Positions 1 through 7,379 of a DNA stretch of 20,191 nt are shown piece after piece; the stretch's first letter is position 1, and each line of letters begins with the position of its first letter. The stretch comes from a virus: positions 1-20,191 of the IMG/VR virus record IMGVR_UViG_3300034812_000008; one strand, given 5' to 3'. A model generated the notes under the pieces. The model was not told where the DNA came from and made no database searches. It saw nothing but the letters and a program-made list of their open reading frames with translations. The position numbers were made by a program, and so were the translations under genes.

Positions 1-1215
1 TACTGTCCCACGCTCATTGCATAGGTTGTTAAGTAAGTGTCTTACCTTATTAGATGAAAGACCGAGTACGTTATAACCTTTGGGATCAAAGTTTGAATTG
101 TTATCAACAGCACCGTCAATCGCTCGGATAGCGTGATCTACGAGTGGATTCATTTCACGTTTTTGCTTCTTTAATCGAGAGTCTAGCACAGATTCGCAAT
201 AGTTGCAATCCCAACAATCAAATCGACACGTTTTGATCTTCTCTCGCCAGATATTTATAGGGGCATCAGGCATGTCCACATCTTCCATGTACTCCTCAAA
301 GTGAGGGAACATCAGAGGACTCAAAGGATCTTGCCATCTTTCAATGAGATCCATTGATTCTTTCAGTCTCATAGCATCTTCTCTACCATGTAACTTGAAT
401 ACATCAATGCCAAGATCCAAGAACTCTTGCCAGTCCTTCTTCCAAGGTGGAATGTTTGCTGCTTTCAGTTCATGTGCAGCATCATATGCATCCCATCGTT
501 GACATGAGACACGACTGATCTGACTATTAAAATACTGAGGTTCGCTTCCTGTTCTTGTACTGTTGTACTGATAATGCTCTGGCATGATAGGGCAACCACC
601 CCAACAATGCTCATTTGCAAGCAATGATAGTTTGATTGGATTACCCTTTTCTTCACAATATTTCTTTGCATCCATGATGCGTAGCAACAGATCTCTATCT
701 CTCATTACATCCCTGTCAAGGTTTATATAATGAAAACCTGCACTCGCAAGCGATACAATCTCATTAGGTTTAGTTACCTCTCGTAAGATCGTATTCTTAA
801 TCTCTAGTTCTGGAAACTCTTTCTGGATTTGTCCAGTCATGATCCATGATGTATGAGGTATCGTTGCACACCTCACACCATTGTCATATAGAAACTTAAA
901 GTTCTTGATGAACTCATCTAAGTTTCTCTGATCTGGTCTAACCCATATATTATTAAAGGTTGCTGATAAAGGAATACCAGTCTTTTCCGACACATATAAT
1001 GCGTTCTGTGCTGACCCCTGAGCATCAGCATTGGTACGAAAAACATCCCCCATAGCATCTTGCATGAATGGGGGCATTCGTGTTGTAAAATATAAGTCGT
1101 ATATTACATGTCCGTTGCGTAACAGGAATGGAATAAACTCCTCTTCAAGAAACTCAGGACTCAGTTTCGGGTTTATCGGAAGACTGAAGACGTTCTTGGA
1201 GGTTGTTGTGTGCAT
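1..1215 (-). CDS. U32-peptidase/UbiV-like protein with cysteine cluster (3' end outside window)
   Basis: An open frame runs from an ATG at 1215 through the window edge: 405 codons and no stop. The chosen start gives a protein beginning MHTTTSKNVF; an AGGAG lies about 12 nt upstream. It overlaps the preceding gene by 62 nt. Two features point to the U32 peptidase/UbiU-UbiV (COG0826) group: a segment 'GIDVFKLHGR' at residues 269-278, resembling that family's 'G.d..KI.GR' motif, and an 'NEHCWGGCP' segment (C204, C208) resembling its conserved cysteine region. C238 and a C-terminal cluster C330, C334, C337 and C340 add further possible Fe-S or zinc ligands. Known members act in collagen or peptide cleavage, in tRNA modification, or in O2-independent ubiquinone hydroxylation with a 4Fe-4S cluster. 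Which activity applies here cannot be read from the sequence. The assignment rests on motif memory rather than alignment. The reading frame itself is secure. Confidence 0.6.
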   Translation of the reverse strand, partial: MHTTTSKNVFSLPINPKLSPEFLEEEFIPFLLRNGHVIYDLYFTTRMPPFMQDAMGDVFRTNADAQGSAQNALYVSEKTGIPLSATFNNIWVRPDQRNLDEFIKNFKFLYDNGVRCATIPHTSWIMTGQIQKEFPELEIKNTILREVTKPNEIVSLASAGFHYINLDRDVMRDRDLLLRIMDAKKYCEEKGNPIKLSLLANEHCWGGCPIMPEHYQYNSTRTGSEPQYFNSQISRVSCQRWDAYDAAHELKAANIPPWKKDWQEFLDLGIDVFKLHGREDAMRLKESMDLIERWQDPLSPLMFPHFEEYMEDVDMPDAPINIWREKIKTCRFDCWDCNYCESVLDSRLKKQKREMNPLVDHAIRAIDGAVDNNSNFDPKGYNVLGLSSNKVRHLLNNLCNERGTV

Positions 1216-2056
1216 AATCAGAGAGAACTCCTGCTGTATCAAATAGTTGAGGTGGTTTACCTTCCATCATTTTATCGACTCTATCTTCTGCTGCTGCCTT
1301 GATACCGCCCACTGAGCGATTAACAGCAGTAGAATAAGTCATTGCGAGATCTAGACATGCTGCCTGATCTTCTGGGTTCATTTGTAAGATAGATTCTAAG
1401 TTACCTGCTTGAACTCTACCAGTAGTCAATAAGTCAATAGCAGACTGTTTACCCATACGAGCAATCCAGTACTTATGCTCTTCAACTTCCTCTAGTGCTT
1501 TGTCCTCTAGAATGTTTGTGATCTCTACAGGATCTTCAGTTCCTGCTTTCTCCTTAATGATATTAAAGAGACCATCGAGTTCTTCTTTACATTGCTTGAT
1601 CTTGTTAATCCAGATCTGCCTGTCAAGATACAACAACTCTAGTTCATATTGCTTATCTTGTTTCTCAAACTCATCCCTTAGCGGGTCATTCATGTCATGT
1701 TTAACCCTAGCAATGTCATTCATACATCGCTTGAGTTGAATAGTACTTTTAGATAGAGAGTTAGTCCTACCTTGGATCTCCATCATTGCCTGTCTGATCT
1801 GCCTGTAAGGTGTGACCTGACTGTTAACAACGTAATACTTGTTTTGGAACTCGGTCTGACCAAAGTGTTGTTGCTCAGACCATGCCATTAACTTCTCGGA
1901 AGTTTGGTCTGTATGCCAAGGGTCAATATCTTCAAGTTCTTTTAATACATCTGCGACTCTATAGTCGCCATAATCAGAACTTGATTCCGCCTGAGTAGTC
2001 GAAAGGTTCTTTTCGTTCGATGTTTCCTGTTTCTTCATTGGTTGTGCATCTGCCAT
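1154..2056 (-). CDS. Hypothetical coiled-coil-rich protein, 300 aa
   Basis: I do not recognise the function. The protein is soluble and strongly charged, without signal peptide or membrane segments. Residues ~90-200 are rich in Lys, Glu, Gln and Leu and look helical or coiled-coil. The C-terminal third ('GRVQAGNLESIL', 'DLAMTYSTAVNRS') also looks helical. The start chosen is the ATG at 2056 (MADAQPMKKQ). The frame can be extended two codons to a TTG at 2062, and a further ATG lies at 2038; none has a clear Shine-Dalgarno. It overlaps the upstream 255-aa gene by 83 nt, unusually long even for a phage, and its own 3' end is overlapped by the U32-like gene. Position after the fibre genes makes a structural or assembly role possible, but that is inference only. 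Confidence 0.8.
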   Translation of the reverse strand: MADAQPMKKQETSNEKNLSTTQAESSSDYGDYRVADVLKELEDIDPWHTDQTSEKLMAWSEQQHFGQTEFQNKYYVVNSQVTPYRQIRQAMMEIQGRTNSLSKSTIQLKRCMNDIARVKHDMNDPLRDEFEKQDKQYELELLYLDRQIWINKIKQCKEELDGLFNIIKEKAGTEDPVEITNILEDKALEEVEEHKYWIARMGKQSAIDLLTTGRVQAGNLESILQMNPEDQAACLDLAMTYSTAVNRSVGGIKAAAEDRVDKMMEGKPPQLFDTAGVLSDYAHNNLQERLQSSDKPETES

Positions 2057-2741
2057 ATTCAAGACATTGTTTATTAGACATTGCTTCAGAGAAATAATCT
2101 TCTAAAACAACATTCAGTTCACGAACATTAGTACATCCAGTAATAATATGGATCATCTTTTGTTCAGCGACTGCTAGGTCATAGAGTTTAGTTGAGAACT
2201 CAGACTGTTTGTCAACTATTTTAGTTGCAAACTGCAAAGTTGTCAAGTCCCTGACCTCTGCTAACTTATGTATAAGTTTTGTCTCGAAGTCATTATCAGC
2301 AATATATGCGGTTGCCTCACATAACTGATCTGTCCATGTTTCTTGTTCAAGTGTAGAGAAGTCAGTCTTAAGGACGTTGAGTCTATGCTCAAAGATCTCC
2401 TGTACACTCATAGTCATAACCTTTTTCATAAAAGGTATAACATACTCGGAGAATGTAGTATCTGCAATAACTTCTTTCTCTTTATTTGTAGTTCCTTCCT
2501 CGTTTACACCATATGCTGATTTTTCATGTCTGATTTCTCCCCAGTACTTTCCTCCTAAGACTCCTTCTTTACTAGGGAATCTAAGATATGTGATGTTCTG
2601 TGGGATATATTTGTAAAACTCATCTGCAAGATGATATACCTCTAGACCTAGGTGAGTACCAACTTGGATACCCCACTCGCCCACCTTTGGGAATTTCTCA
2701 ACATCAATTACGATGATGTCATTTAAGTTTGTGCTGCTCAT
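1974..2741 (-). CDS. Hypothetical protein, 255 aa, coupled to upstream fibre gene
   Basis: The function is not recognised. The N-terminal half has mixed character with aromatic and hydrophobic stretches (VGEWGIQVGTHLGLEVYHLA). Residues ~100-230 are a long, probably helical region containing 'LCEATAYIADNDFETKLIHKL'. No signal peptide, transmembrane segment or enzyme motif is visible. Its ATG overlaps the stop of the 461-aa fibre gene by one base (TAATG), which indicates translational coupling. Being coupled to a fibre gene makes a fibre-assembly or attachment role conceivable, as with T4 gp38 or gp57A next to their fibre genes, but no sequence similarity supports this. Its last 83 nt are shared with the next gene in another frame. 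Confidence 0.8.
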   Translation of the reverse strand: MSSTNLNDIIVIDVEKFPKVGEWGIQVGTHLGLEVYHLADEFYKYIPQNITYLRFPSKEGVLGGKYWGEIRHEKSAYGVNEEGTTNKEKEVIADTTFSEYVIPFMKKVMTMSVQEIFEHRLNVLKTDFSTLEQETWTDQLCEATAYIADNDFETKLIHKLAEVRDLTTLQFATKIVDKQSEFSTKLYDLAVAEQKMIHIITGCTNVRELNVVLEDYFSEAMSNKQCLEYGRCTTNEETGNIERKEPFDYSGGIKF

Positions 2742-4126
2742 TAGTAGTTAGGGATGTTAGTACCGTAGTCGTAGTTGCCCTGTCCAGATACAGAACTGGA
2801 AGAAGAGCAGTGTGCGGAAGACATGCCACCATGTCCTGTTGGTGGTGAACTACCACCTAAGTTGTTGTAACTATCACTATTATAGTTCACTTTGAATGTG
2901 TTATTGTTCTGTGCACCATTATAGTTACCTAAGCAATAACCTTTTCTCATACCCATTTCAAAGTTTTCCTCACCCATGTTACCGAAGTTAAGACCTCTGA
3001 CTTGAATACCAGTAAGGTCACTACACTTCTGGTTTCCGTTCTGGTTGTTGTTTCCTGTACCAACGTACATATGTCCTAACATAGTAGGAAGAATCTTTTT
3101 CCAACCATCACCACCTGGCCCATGTTCCCATGATACCCAAGATTCAGTCTTGAAGAACTGACCTCTTCTAGTACCACCTCTCTTGACCCAACCATAGAGT
3201 CTACCATGTCCACCCCAAGTAGGGTCATCGCCACCATCATCATAGTTTGGTGGGAAACCTGAGGTTCTCATAGTTTCAGTCTTCAAGTTGAACACGTCAG
3301 TTCTTGAGTTACCACCACCATATAGGTAAGAGTATCCACCTGCAAACACATGATCTTGGTGAGATCCCATTGAACCTCTGTTCACCGTCATGTTCCACTG
3401 TGATTGATGTGCTACACCAGTCTCAGTTGACATTGACATTGCATTAGTATAGTTTGAAGAACCTCTATATGTGTTCTCCATAGAGTGAAAGAAGTGCCTA
3501 GTATCATGCCATGATCCTGACATGTAAGCACCTGATCTGTCTAAAATATCTCCTAAGTTTGTTGATGTATCTGTAGAGTGTACCGTTCTGTTTACGTTTC
3601 TCCAAGGAGAACCATTTTGGTATCCACCACCAACATATCCATGTGTCCAAATTCTTGCTGTTGACCACCCTGTATCGTTTTCTCCATCAAATGACCAATA
3701 TGCGTTAGTTCCGTCTGATCTTAATAATGCTCCAACTGTATATGATGCTGAATATCTGTTTGTGGACTGATCAGGGATTCCACCACCACCTGCACCTGCA
3801 ATCGGACCCCATTGAACTGCACCTGCATCTGAATCATATGAGTATCCTTCAAAAGTTCTATCTGTACTATTATATCTGAATAGTCCTTCTACTGGTGAGC
3901 CAGGTCTTTGTGCTGTAGTTCCTGTAGGAACTTTGATAGCATCTGTACCTGCAATATCTAAGGTATAACTAGGTGATGCATCATTAATACCGATTCTATT
4001 GTTTGTAGAATCAACATACAGAGTACCAGAGTCAAAGTTAAAGTTTCCAGACGCCTCCAGTTGGAACTCAGCGGTTCCTGCTCCCCCTGTTAGGGATACA
4101 ACTTTATCAACATTTAACTGAGACAT
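2741..4126 (-). CDS. Tail fibre/adhesin, 461 aa, with GTTAQRP module and Gly/Asn-rich C-terminus
   Basis: The N-terminus (MSQLNVDKVV) leads to a short trimer-like segment, 'TNNRIGINDASPSYTLDIAGT' (residues ~41-61), typical of phage fibre shafts. The shared module follows at residues ~65-95 (VPTGTTAQRPGSP then G.FRYNST). A Gly linker precedes residues ~120-461, which are rich in Gly, Asn, Ser, Tyr and Trp and read like beta-propeller (kelch-like) segments, e.g. 'YLYGGGNSRTDVFNLKTETM'. The last ~30 residues are low-complexity Ser/Gly/Tyr. The protein probably sits at the distal tail and contacts the host surface; this is inferred from composition and context. A late promoter sits 24 nt upstream of the ATG, and an AAGGAG (4139-4144) lies 12 nt before it. 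The next gene starts within its stop codon. Confidence 0.82.
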   Translation of the reverse strand: MSQLNVDKVVSLTGGAGTAEFQLEASGNFNFDSGTLYVDSTNNRIGINDASPSYTLDIAGTDAIKVPTGTTAQRPGSPVEGLFRYNSTDRTFEGYSYDSDAGAVQWGPIAGAGGGGIPDQSTNRYSASYTVGALLRSDGTNAYWSFDGENDTGWSTARIWTHGYVGGGYQNGSPWRNVNRTVHSTDTSTNLGDILDRSGAYMSGSWHDTRHFFHSMENTYRGSSNYTNAMSMSTETGVAHQSQWNMTVNRGSMGSHQDHVFAGGYSYLYGGGNSRTDVFNLKTETMRTSGFPPNYDDGGDDPTWGGHGRLYGWVKRGGTRRGQFFKTESWVSWEHGPGGDGWKKILPTMLGHMYVGTGNNNQNGNQKCSDLTGIQVRGLNFGNMGEENFEMGMRKGYCLGNYNGAQNNNTFKVNYNSDSYNNLGGSSPPTGHGGMSSAHCSSSSSVSGQGNYDYGTNIPNY

Positions 4127-4149
4127 GTGTAGTTTTTACTCCTTCGTAT

Positions 4150-4157
4150 TATTTATG
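4150..4157 (-). promoter_or_regulatory. Late promoter, CATAAATA
   Basis: CATAAATA on the minus strand matches the T4 late -10 element TATAAATA in seven of eight positions. It overlaps the stop codon of the 369-aa gene (GCATAA). Expected transcription starts near 4143, followed by an AAGGAG and the ATG at 4126. The same motif recurs at other fibre-gene junctions here. Confidence 0.7.
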
Positions 4158-5262
4158 CAGGTCGAACAAGTACACAACCTCTCTTAAGGTATGTATCCTC
4201 GTTTCCACTGTCTTGGTCTGAGTGAATAACAACGTGCATATCATCTGAGTATGATGTGCCAAGATCAACGGTGAACCATGCATCACCATTAAATACGTTT
4301 GGTCCAGTACCACCAGAGTTATCTCCTGGCTGTACTGTAAAGTTTCTCACATATTCTGAGGTAAAACCAGATCCAGATCTAGAGAAACATGTGTATCTGT
4401 TACCCATGAAACCACCTGGGTTGTTACCTGCTTGGACGTGAGTTGGTTGCATTCCTGCTACTGATGGGCATGAGTTACCATCATTGTTAGAGATAGCAGT
4501 ATAATATGTGAAAATGTGCTGACCGTCTCCTGCACCTGCGTTATCACGCATGATCGTTAGACCATCACCAACTCCTGATGAAATATTTAGGAAGTTGCGT
4601 CCATTAACACCATCGTTAGAGTAATAAGTGTAGAGATTGAATCTCATCTTCACATAACGATATTGTATACCCCTATTACTAAAGGTTGCATATCTGTAAT
4701 CAGAACCACCTACGTTTCTGTAATAACCCCATGTAGAGTTAGATGTAAAGTTACCCGTAGGAGTTGTGTCTCCCGTATCATTCAAGTTCTGTCCTGTCAA
4801 TGATGATGCATTACTAAAGAATACAGATCCACCACCACCCCAGTTACCTATAAGAAGATAATAAGGATGACTATTAATAGGAACAAAATAGCGTCTAGTA
4901 GTACCATCTAAGTTCAAGTAATAGTTACCATCTGAAGCAACACCTGCGTCCATAAGTTCTTGAACACTAGATGCTGCTGTAGCAGGGGTTGCACCATTGT
5001 TACCACCTGAGGATGCTTTGATTACTTGTGTCCATGCACTACCATTCCAAACTTCTACTTGAAGTTCTTCTGTATTGAATCTTATCATGCCTACAGAGGG
5101 ACTTGAGGGTCTTTGTGCTGTAGTTCCTGAGGGTAACTTAAAATTATTCAGAGCAGTTGCTAAACATGTACCTGCAACAACCAACGACTCTCCATCATCG
5201 AAGTTAATCTCGAAGTTATTCATCGAGGATGCGTGTAGCGTGTTAACGTTTAAGGTACTCAT
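4153..5262 (-). CDS. Tail fibre/adhesin, 369 aa, with GTTAQRP module and fibrinogen-like C-terminal domain
   Basis: MSTLNVNTLH opens a short N-terminal anchor. The shared module follows at residues ~43-75 (LPSGTTAQRPSSP then GMIRFNTEELQVEVW). After a short linker, residues ~95-369 begin 'ASSVQELMDAGVASDGNYYL'. This resembles the entry to fibrinogen-like domains ('CKEI..SG...DG.Y.I'); the end of the domain is rich in Asp, Gly and aromatic residues. These features suggest a C-terminal receptor-binding lectin-like head on a small fibre. The fold is inferred from sequence feel and was not aligned. The ATG at 5262 lies 3 nt after the upstream stop, with no good Shine-Dalgarno. A late promoter is embedded in the 3' end of the preceding gene. 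Confidence 0.82.
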   Translation of the reverse strand: MSTLNVNTLHASSMNNFEINFDDGESLVVAGTCLATALNNFKLPSGTTAQRPSSPSVGMIRFNTEELQVEVWNGSAWTQVIKASSGGNNGATPATAASSVQELMDAGVASDGNYYLNLDGTTRRYFVPINSHPYYLLIGNWGGGGSVFFSNASSLTGQNLNDTGDTTPTGNFTSNSTWGYYRNVGGSDYRYATFSNRGIQYRYVKMRFNLYTYYSNDGVNGRNFLNISSGVGDGLTIMRDNAGAGDGQHIFTYYTAISNNDGNSCPSVAGMQPTHVQAGNNPGGFMGNRYTCFSRSGSGFTSEYVRNFTVQPGDNSGGTGPNVFNGDAWFTVDLGTSYSDDMHVVIHSDQDSGNEDTYLKRGCVLVRPA

Positions 5263-5265
5263 GTC

Positions 5266-6297
5266 TTATGCGTAGAAGAATAACCAGTACATATGATTCT
5301 GGGAGCCAGGATTATTTATCCCCCAACTACCAGACCAGTTAGGTTCTGGGAAGTTTTGGTTTGAGTAGTTGTTACCTGTCTGTCCTACCCAAGCATGGTG
5401 TTCAACGTTACATCCATTTGATGAACAACCAAGTGCGTTAATCATACTAAAAGTATAGTTTTCGCAGTTTGCAGGTGAAACATGCCAAGTATTATTTGGA
5501 TTAAGTTCACCTGCACTGCTACCTCTGTATCTATTATCTGATGCCTGTGCAGATCCTTTTAAAAACTGCATCCCGCTAATCTGTGTACCACCGATATTAC
5601 TATGGTTGTTCAGAGAGATGTAATCACGGAACATATTATACATGTTACCACCTCTAGAGGTAAAGCAACCATTAATGTATCCAACATCTGTTGATGTATC
5701 ATAAGGTGTACCAGATGTAGCAAACCCTTGCATAATCAACACATCATTTGCTGACCATCCTCTATAATGGTTTGACTTGAAGTCAGATCCCATTGCATTC
5801 CTTGCACTACCAGTAGTTGATGTAGTTGTCCAGTTACCATACCAGTGATCCGAACCACCTGTGTACCTACCATGTGAAGTATCATCTGTGATAGATGCAA
5901 CCATCACCCAATACTTATTATTACTATCTTTATATGCGTAAACTTCCTCAGTGTTTGAACCATCAAACCTAATATACCAATATCCAGATCCAGGGTCATT
6001 ACTTGATAAGTTTGCCATTGAAGTAAATGGTGCATTAGATGTACCATTCTCTCCAACATATTGAATCCAAGAACTACCACTATAAACTTCTACTGCCTGA
6101 TCAGTTGTATTATATCTGATATATCCTGCCTGTGGACTACTTGGTCTTTGTCCAGTTGTACCTGTAGGTAGACGCAAAGCACCAGTACCATCATGATATA
6201 CATTACCGTCAATCTGTAACGTATGACCTGCAGGAACAGTTATTTGATTCAGTGATGCAGGTATGCCACCTAGACTACCGACAGTTAAGTTGCTCAT
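5266..6297 (-). CDS. Tail fibre/adhesin, 343 aa, with GTTGQRP module and lectin-like C-terminal domain
   Basis: Residues 1-40 (MSNLTVGSLG...) are a short anchor. Residues ~41-75 hold the shared module (LRLPTGTTGQRPSSP then GYIRYNTTDQAVEVY). The rest contains 'GSGYWYIRFDGSN', 'NKYWVMVASITDD', and a Gly/Ser/Asn/aromatic-rich stretch to the C-terminus, a pattern shared with other marine phage fibres whose heads resemble fibrinogen or C-type lectin domains. It is probably a host-recognition fibre. It shares the module closely with the 369-aa neighbour (both have '(T/A)(G/A)QRPSSP'), so the two are probably paralogues with divergent heads. A late promoter precedes the gene. Confidence 0.82.
   Translation of the reverse strand: MSNLTVGSLGGIPASLNQITVPAGHTLQIDGNVYHDGTGALRLPTGTTGQRPSSPQAGYIRYNTTDQAVEVYSGSSWIQYVGENGTSNAPFTSMANLSSNDPGSGYWYIRFDGSNTEEVYAYKDSNNKYWVMVASITDDTSHGRYTGGSDHWYGNWTTTSTTGSARNAMGSDFKSNHYRGWSANDVLIMQGFATSGTPYDTSTDVGYINGCFTSRGGNMYNMFRDYISLNNHSNIGGTQISGMQFLKGSAQASDNRYRGSSAGELNPNNTWHVSPANCENYTFSMINALGCSSNGCNVEHHAWVGQTGNNYSNQNFPEPNWSGSWGINNPGSQNHMYWLFFYA
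5313..5320 (-). promoter_or_regulatory. Late promoter, GATAAATA, inside the 3' end of the preceding fibre gene
   Basis: GATAAATA followed by AT matches the T4 late -10 element in seven of eight positions. It lies about 50 nt upstream of the ATG at 5262, still within coding sequence of the 343-aa fibre, so chance occurrence is more possible than for the intergenic copies. Each neighbouring large fibre gene has such a site, which supports it. Confidence 0.5.
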
Positions 6298-6316
6298 TCT
6301 ATTAAGCGTTTTCTTC

Positions 6317-6324
6317 TATTTATT
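6317..6324 (-). promoter_or_regulatory. Late promoter, AATAAATA
   Basis: AATAAATA overlaps the stop codon of the 2OG oxygenase gene (CAATAA) and lies 19 nt upstream of the ATG at 6297. It matches the T4 late -10 consensus in seven of eight positions, and the spacing to the start codon resembles the other copies in this window. Confidence 0.65.
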
Positions 6325-6943
6325 GACCTGGGGTTGGATACTCCTCTACCCATGCAGTAACAATGTACTTATCTTTATTTAGGGGAGGATTACCTCTGTG
6401 TGTCCATGCCCAGTCACAAGGGAAGATAACAAACTTACCTGCCTTAGGAGTGATCCTGCAATGTTGATATAAGAATTCTGTTTCACCACCTTCAAACCCA
6501 TCGTTCAGATAGATCATAGTTGCTAACTTACGATATGGTGCAGAGGGTGTTGCTTCATAGTGCCATGCATGATAACCCTGTCCTGGCTCTGTCTTTTGAA
6601 GTTTTGCCATAGTGTGTTGAAACCTACGTCCAGTTAAGATGTCATACTTCAGCACATACTCTCGTAGTGCTTGGTCAGTAACATAGTTCCAACGTTGAAA
6701 GACTGAGCGTGATAGATTATCATGAAAGTACTCTACTGGTAACTCATGCATAAAGATTTGAGAATCAGCAGCACCTTTCTCTGCGTGTCTCTTGATAGTC
6801 AAACCATTATCTGCAATGTAGTGATAATAGTCAATGATCTGTTGACAATCTAGATTTGTTTCAAACTCACTAATAAAGTTCTTGTGATGTGTTACCTTTG
6901 TGATTACTGGTTCGCCACCCATCTGGGAAGCAAAAGGACTCAT
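6320..6943 (-). CDS. 2OG-Fe(II) oxygenase (prolyl-4-hydroxylase-like), 207 aa
   Basis: The protein has the C-terminal jelly-roll core of 2-oxoglutarate/Fe(II) dioxygenases. The candidate iron ligands are H128 and E130 in 'WHYEA' and H182 in 'WTHRG'. K192 in 'DKYIVTAWV' is the likely 2-oxoglutarate-binding basic residue. 'YLNDGFEGGETEF' (residues 145-157) is the conserved linking segment. The acidic ligand is Glu rather than the more usual Asp (HxD). The family hydroxylates protein or small-molecule substrates using O2 and 2-oxoglutarate; the substrate here is unknown. The start at 6943 (MSPFASQMGG) is chosen because it forms a TAATG overlap with the stop of the zinc-ribbon ORF. An in-frame ATG at 6949 is also possible. 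Similar oxygenases are common next to fibre genes in cyanomyoviruses. Confidence 0.9.
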   Translation of the reverse strand: MSPFASQMGGEPVITKVTHHKNFISEFETNLDCQQIIDYYHYIADNGLTIKRHAEKGAADSQIFMHELPVEYFHDNLSRSVFQRWNYVTDQALREYVLKYDILTGRRFQHTMAKLQKTEPGQGYHAWHYEATPSAPYRKLATMIYLNDGFEGGETEFLYQHCRITPKAGKFVIFPCDWAWTHRGNPPLNKDKYIVTAWVEEYPTPGQ

Positions 6944-7083
6944 TACCATTTATTGATAGGGCAGTGGAATATTGGAAAGCGTGCCTTTACTGCAAGTACA
7001 CAGTTACATTTAGTACAGATACCAATAGGCGATTTGTACTCACACTTATCGCATATTCTAATCCTATTTTGATATAATGTCAA
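6943..7083 (-). CDS. Small cysteine-rich zinc-ribbon-like protein, ~46 aa, non-ATG start
   Basis: An open frame ends in a TAA that overlaps the oxygenase ATG (TAATG). It encodes 'CDKCEYKSPIGICTKCNC', then a Lys/Ala stretch, then 'FHCPINKW'. The paired CxxC motifs plus a C-terminal HCP form a plausible zinc-binding knuckle. I recall short proteins of this pattern, ending in 'HCP...W', from cyanophages. There is no ATG. The listed start is the TTG at 7083, with GGGGA about 10 nt upstream. The frame stays open upstream to 7128 and that part also reads like protein (LIVEDGDVPDL), so a TTG at 7122 or a non-standard start near 7110 is possible. Its role is unknown; nucleic-acid or protein binding is only a guess. 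Confidence 0.6.
   Translation of the reverse strand: MTLYQNRIRICDKCEYKSPIGICTKCNCVLAVKARFPIFHCPINKW
7055..7083 (-). promoter_or_regulatory. Candidate sigma70-type promoter, TTGACA-N17-TAGAAT
   Basis: TTGACA (7083-7078), a 17-nt spacer and TAGAAT (7060-7055) match the bacterial housekeeping promoter with one mismatch in the -10. Transcription would start near 7048, inside the zinc-ribbon ORF, and would serve the 2OG oxygenase. Because the TTG may also be that ORF's start codon, part of the match could be coincidental. Confidence 0.4.
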
Positions 7084-7086
7084 GTC

Positions 7087-7098
7087 GGGGACGTCCCC
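7087..7098. repeat. Perfect 12-bp palindrome GGGGACGTCCCC
   Basis: A G/C-rich perfect palindrome lies in an otherwise AT-rich junction between the 89-aa fibre-like gene and the zinc-ribbon ORF. It sits 3 bp upstream of the candidate -35 element. Outer bases extend it imperfectly (AAG on one side, CTT on the other). It could be a protein-binding site, or a short RNA hairpin with an ACGT loop. Confidence 0.6.
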
Positions 7099-7109
7099 AT
7101 CTTCTACTA

Positions 7110-7379
7110 TTAACCTGCCCAAATTCCGTTATTGAATACTTCTAATCTAGAACTGGCAGTATTGAATCTGATCTGCCCATTCACATATCCTCTGTTGGGT
7201 GCTTTATTAATTGCTGCATCAGCAAACTGCTGAGGTGTACCATGAGGTAATGGTAACGCACTCTGTGATCCTGTAACTCTTAACTCTGCTCCACCTTTAA
7301 ATGCAAAGTCACTATCATGATCTAATGTGACTCTAAAATTAGGTGTCAATCCTTGTAAGTTCTGTACTCGTACTTTCAT
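7110..7379 (-). CDS. Short fibre-like protein, 89 aa, ending right after the RFNT module
   Basis: MKVRVQNLQGL opens the protein. Its second half is a diverged form of the fibre module: 'LPLPHGTPQQF' at ~43-52, then 'GQIRFNTASSRLEVFNNGIWAG' at 68-89, where it stops. It therefore has the motif but no receptor-binding head, unlike its larger relatives. It may be an adaptor, a fibre cap, or the remnant of a longer fibre. The start at 7379 is chosen over an in-frame ATG four codons upstream because it forms an ATGA overlap with the stop of the 141-aa gene. Confidence 0.75.
   Translation of the reverse strand: MKVRVQNLQGLTPNFRVTLDHDSDFAFKGGAELRVTGSQSALPLPHGTPQQFADAAINKAPNRGYVNGQIRFNTASSRLEVFNNGIWAG

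Noticed and set aside
190-230. CxxxCxxC in the U32-like protein (C330, C334, C337), the radical-SAM cluster pattern
   Set aside because: It lies near residue 330, after the proposed barrel, whereas radical-SAM clusters lie at the start of their barrel, and the upstream motifs fit U32. Treated as a separate cysteine cluster.
1031-1246. Plus-strand open frames here and elsewhere (for example 1500-1739, 7963-8154, 13345-13713, 16151-16642)
   Set aside because: All lie opposite convincing minus-strand genes, have low-complexity or mirrored composition, and lack coupling, ribosome sites or recognisable motifs.
7087-7098. GGGGACGTCCCC as a transcription terminator
   Set aside because: No U-tract follows on either strand, and the stem is only 4 bp with a 4-nt loop; better regarded as a binding site or chance palindrome.
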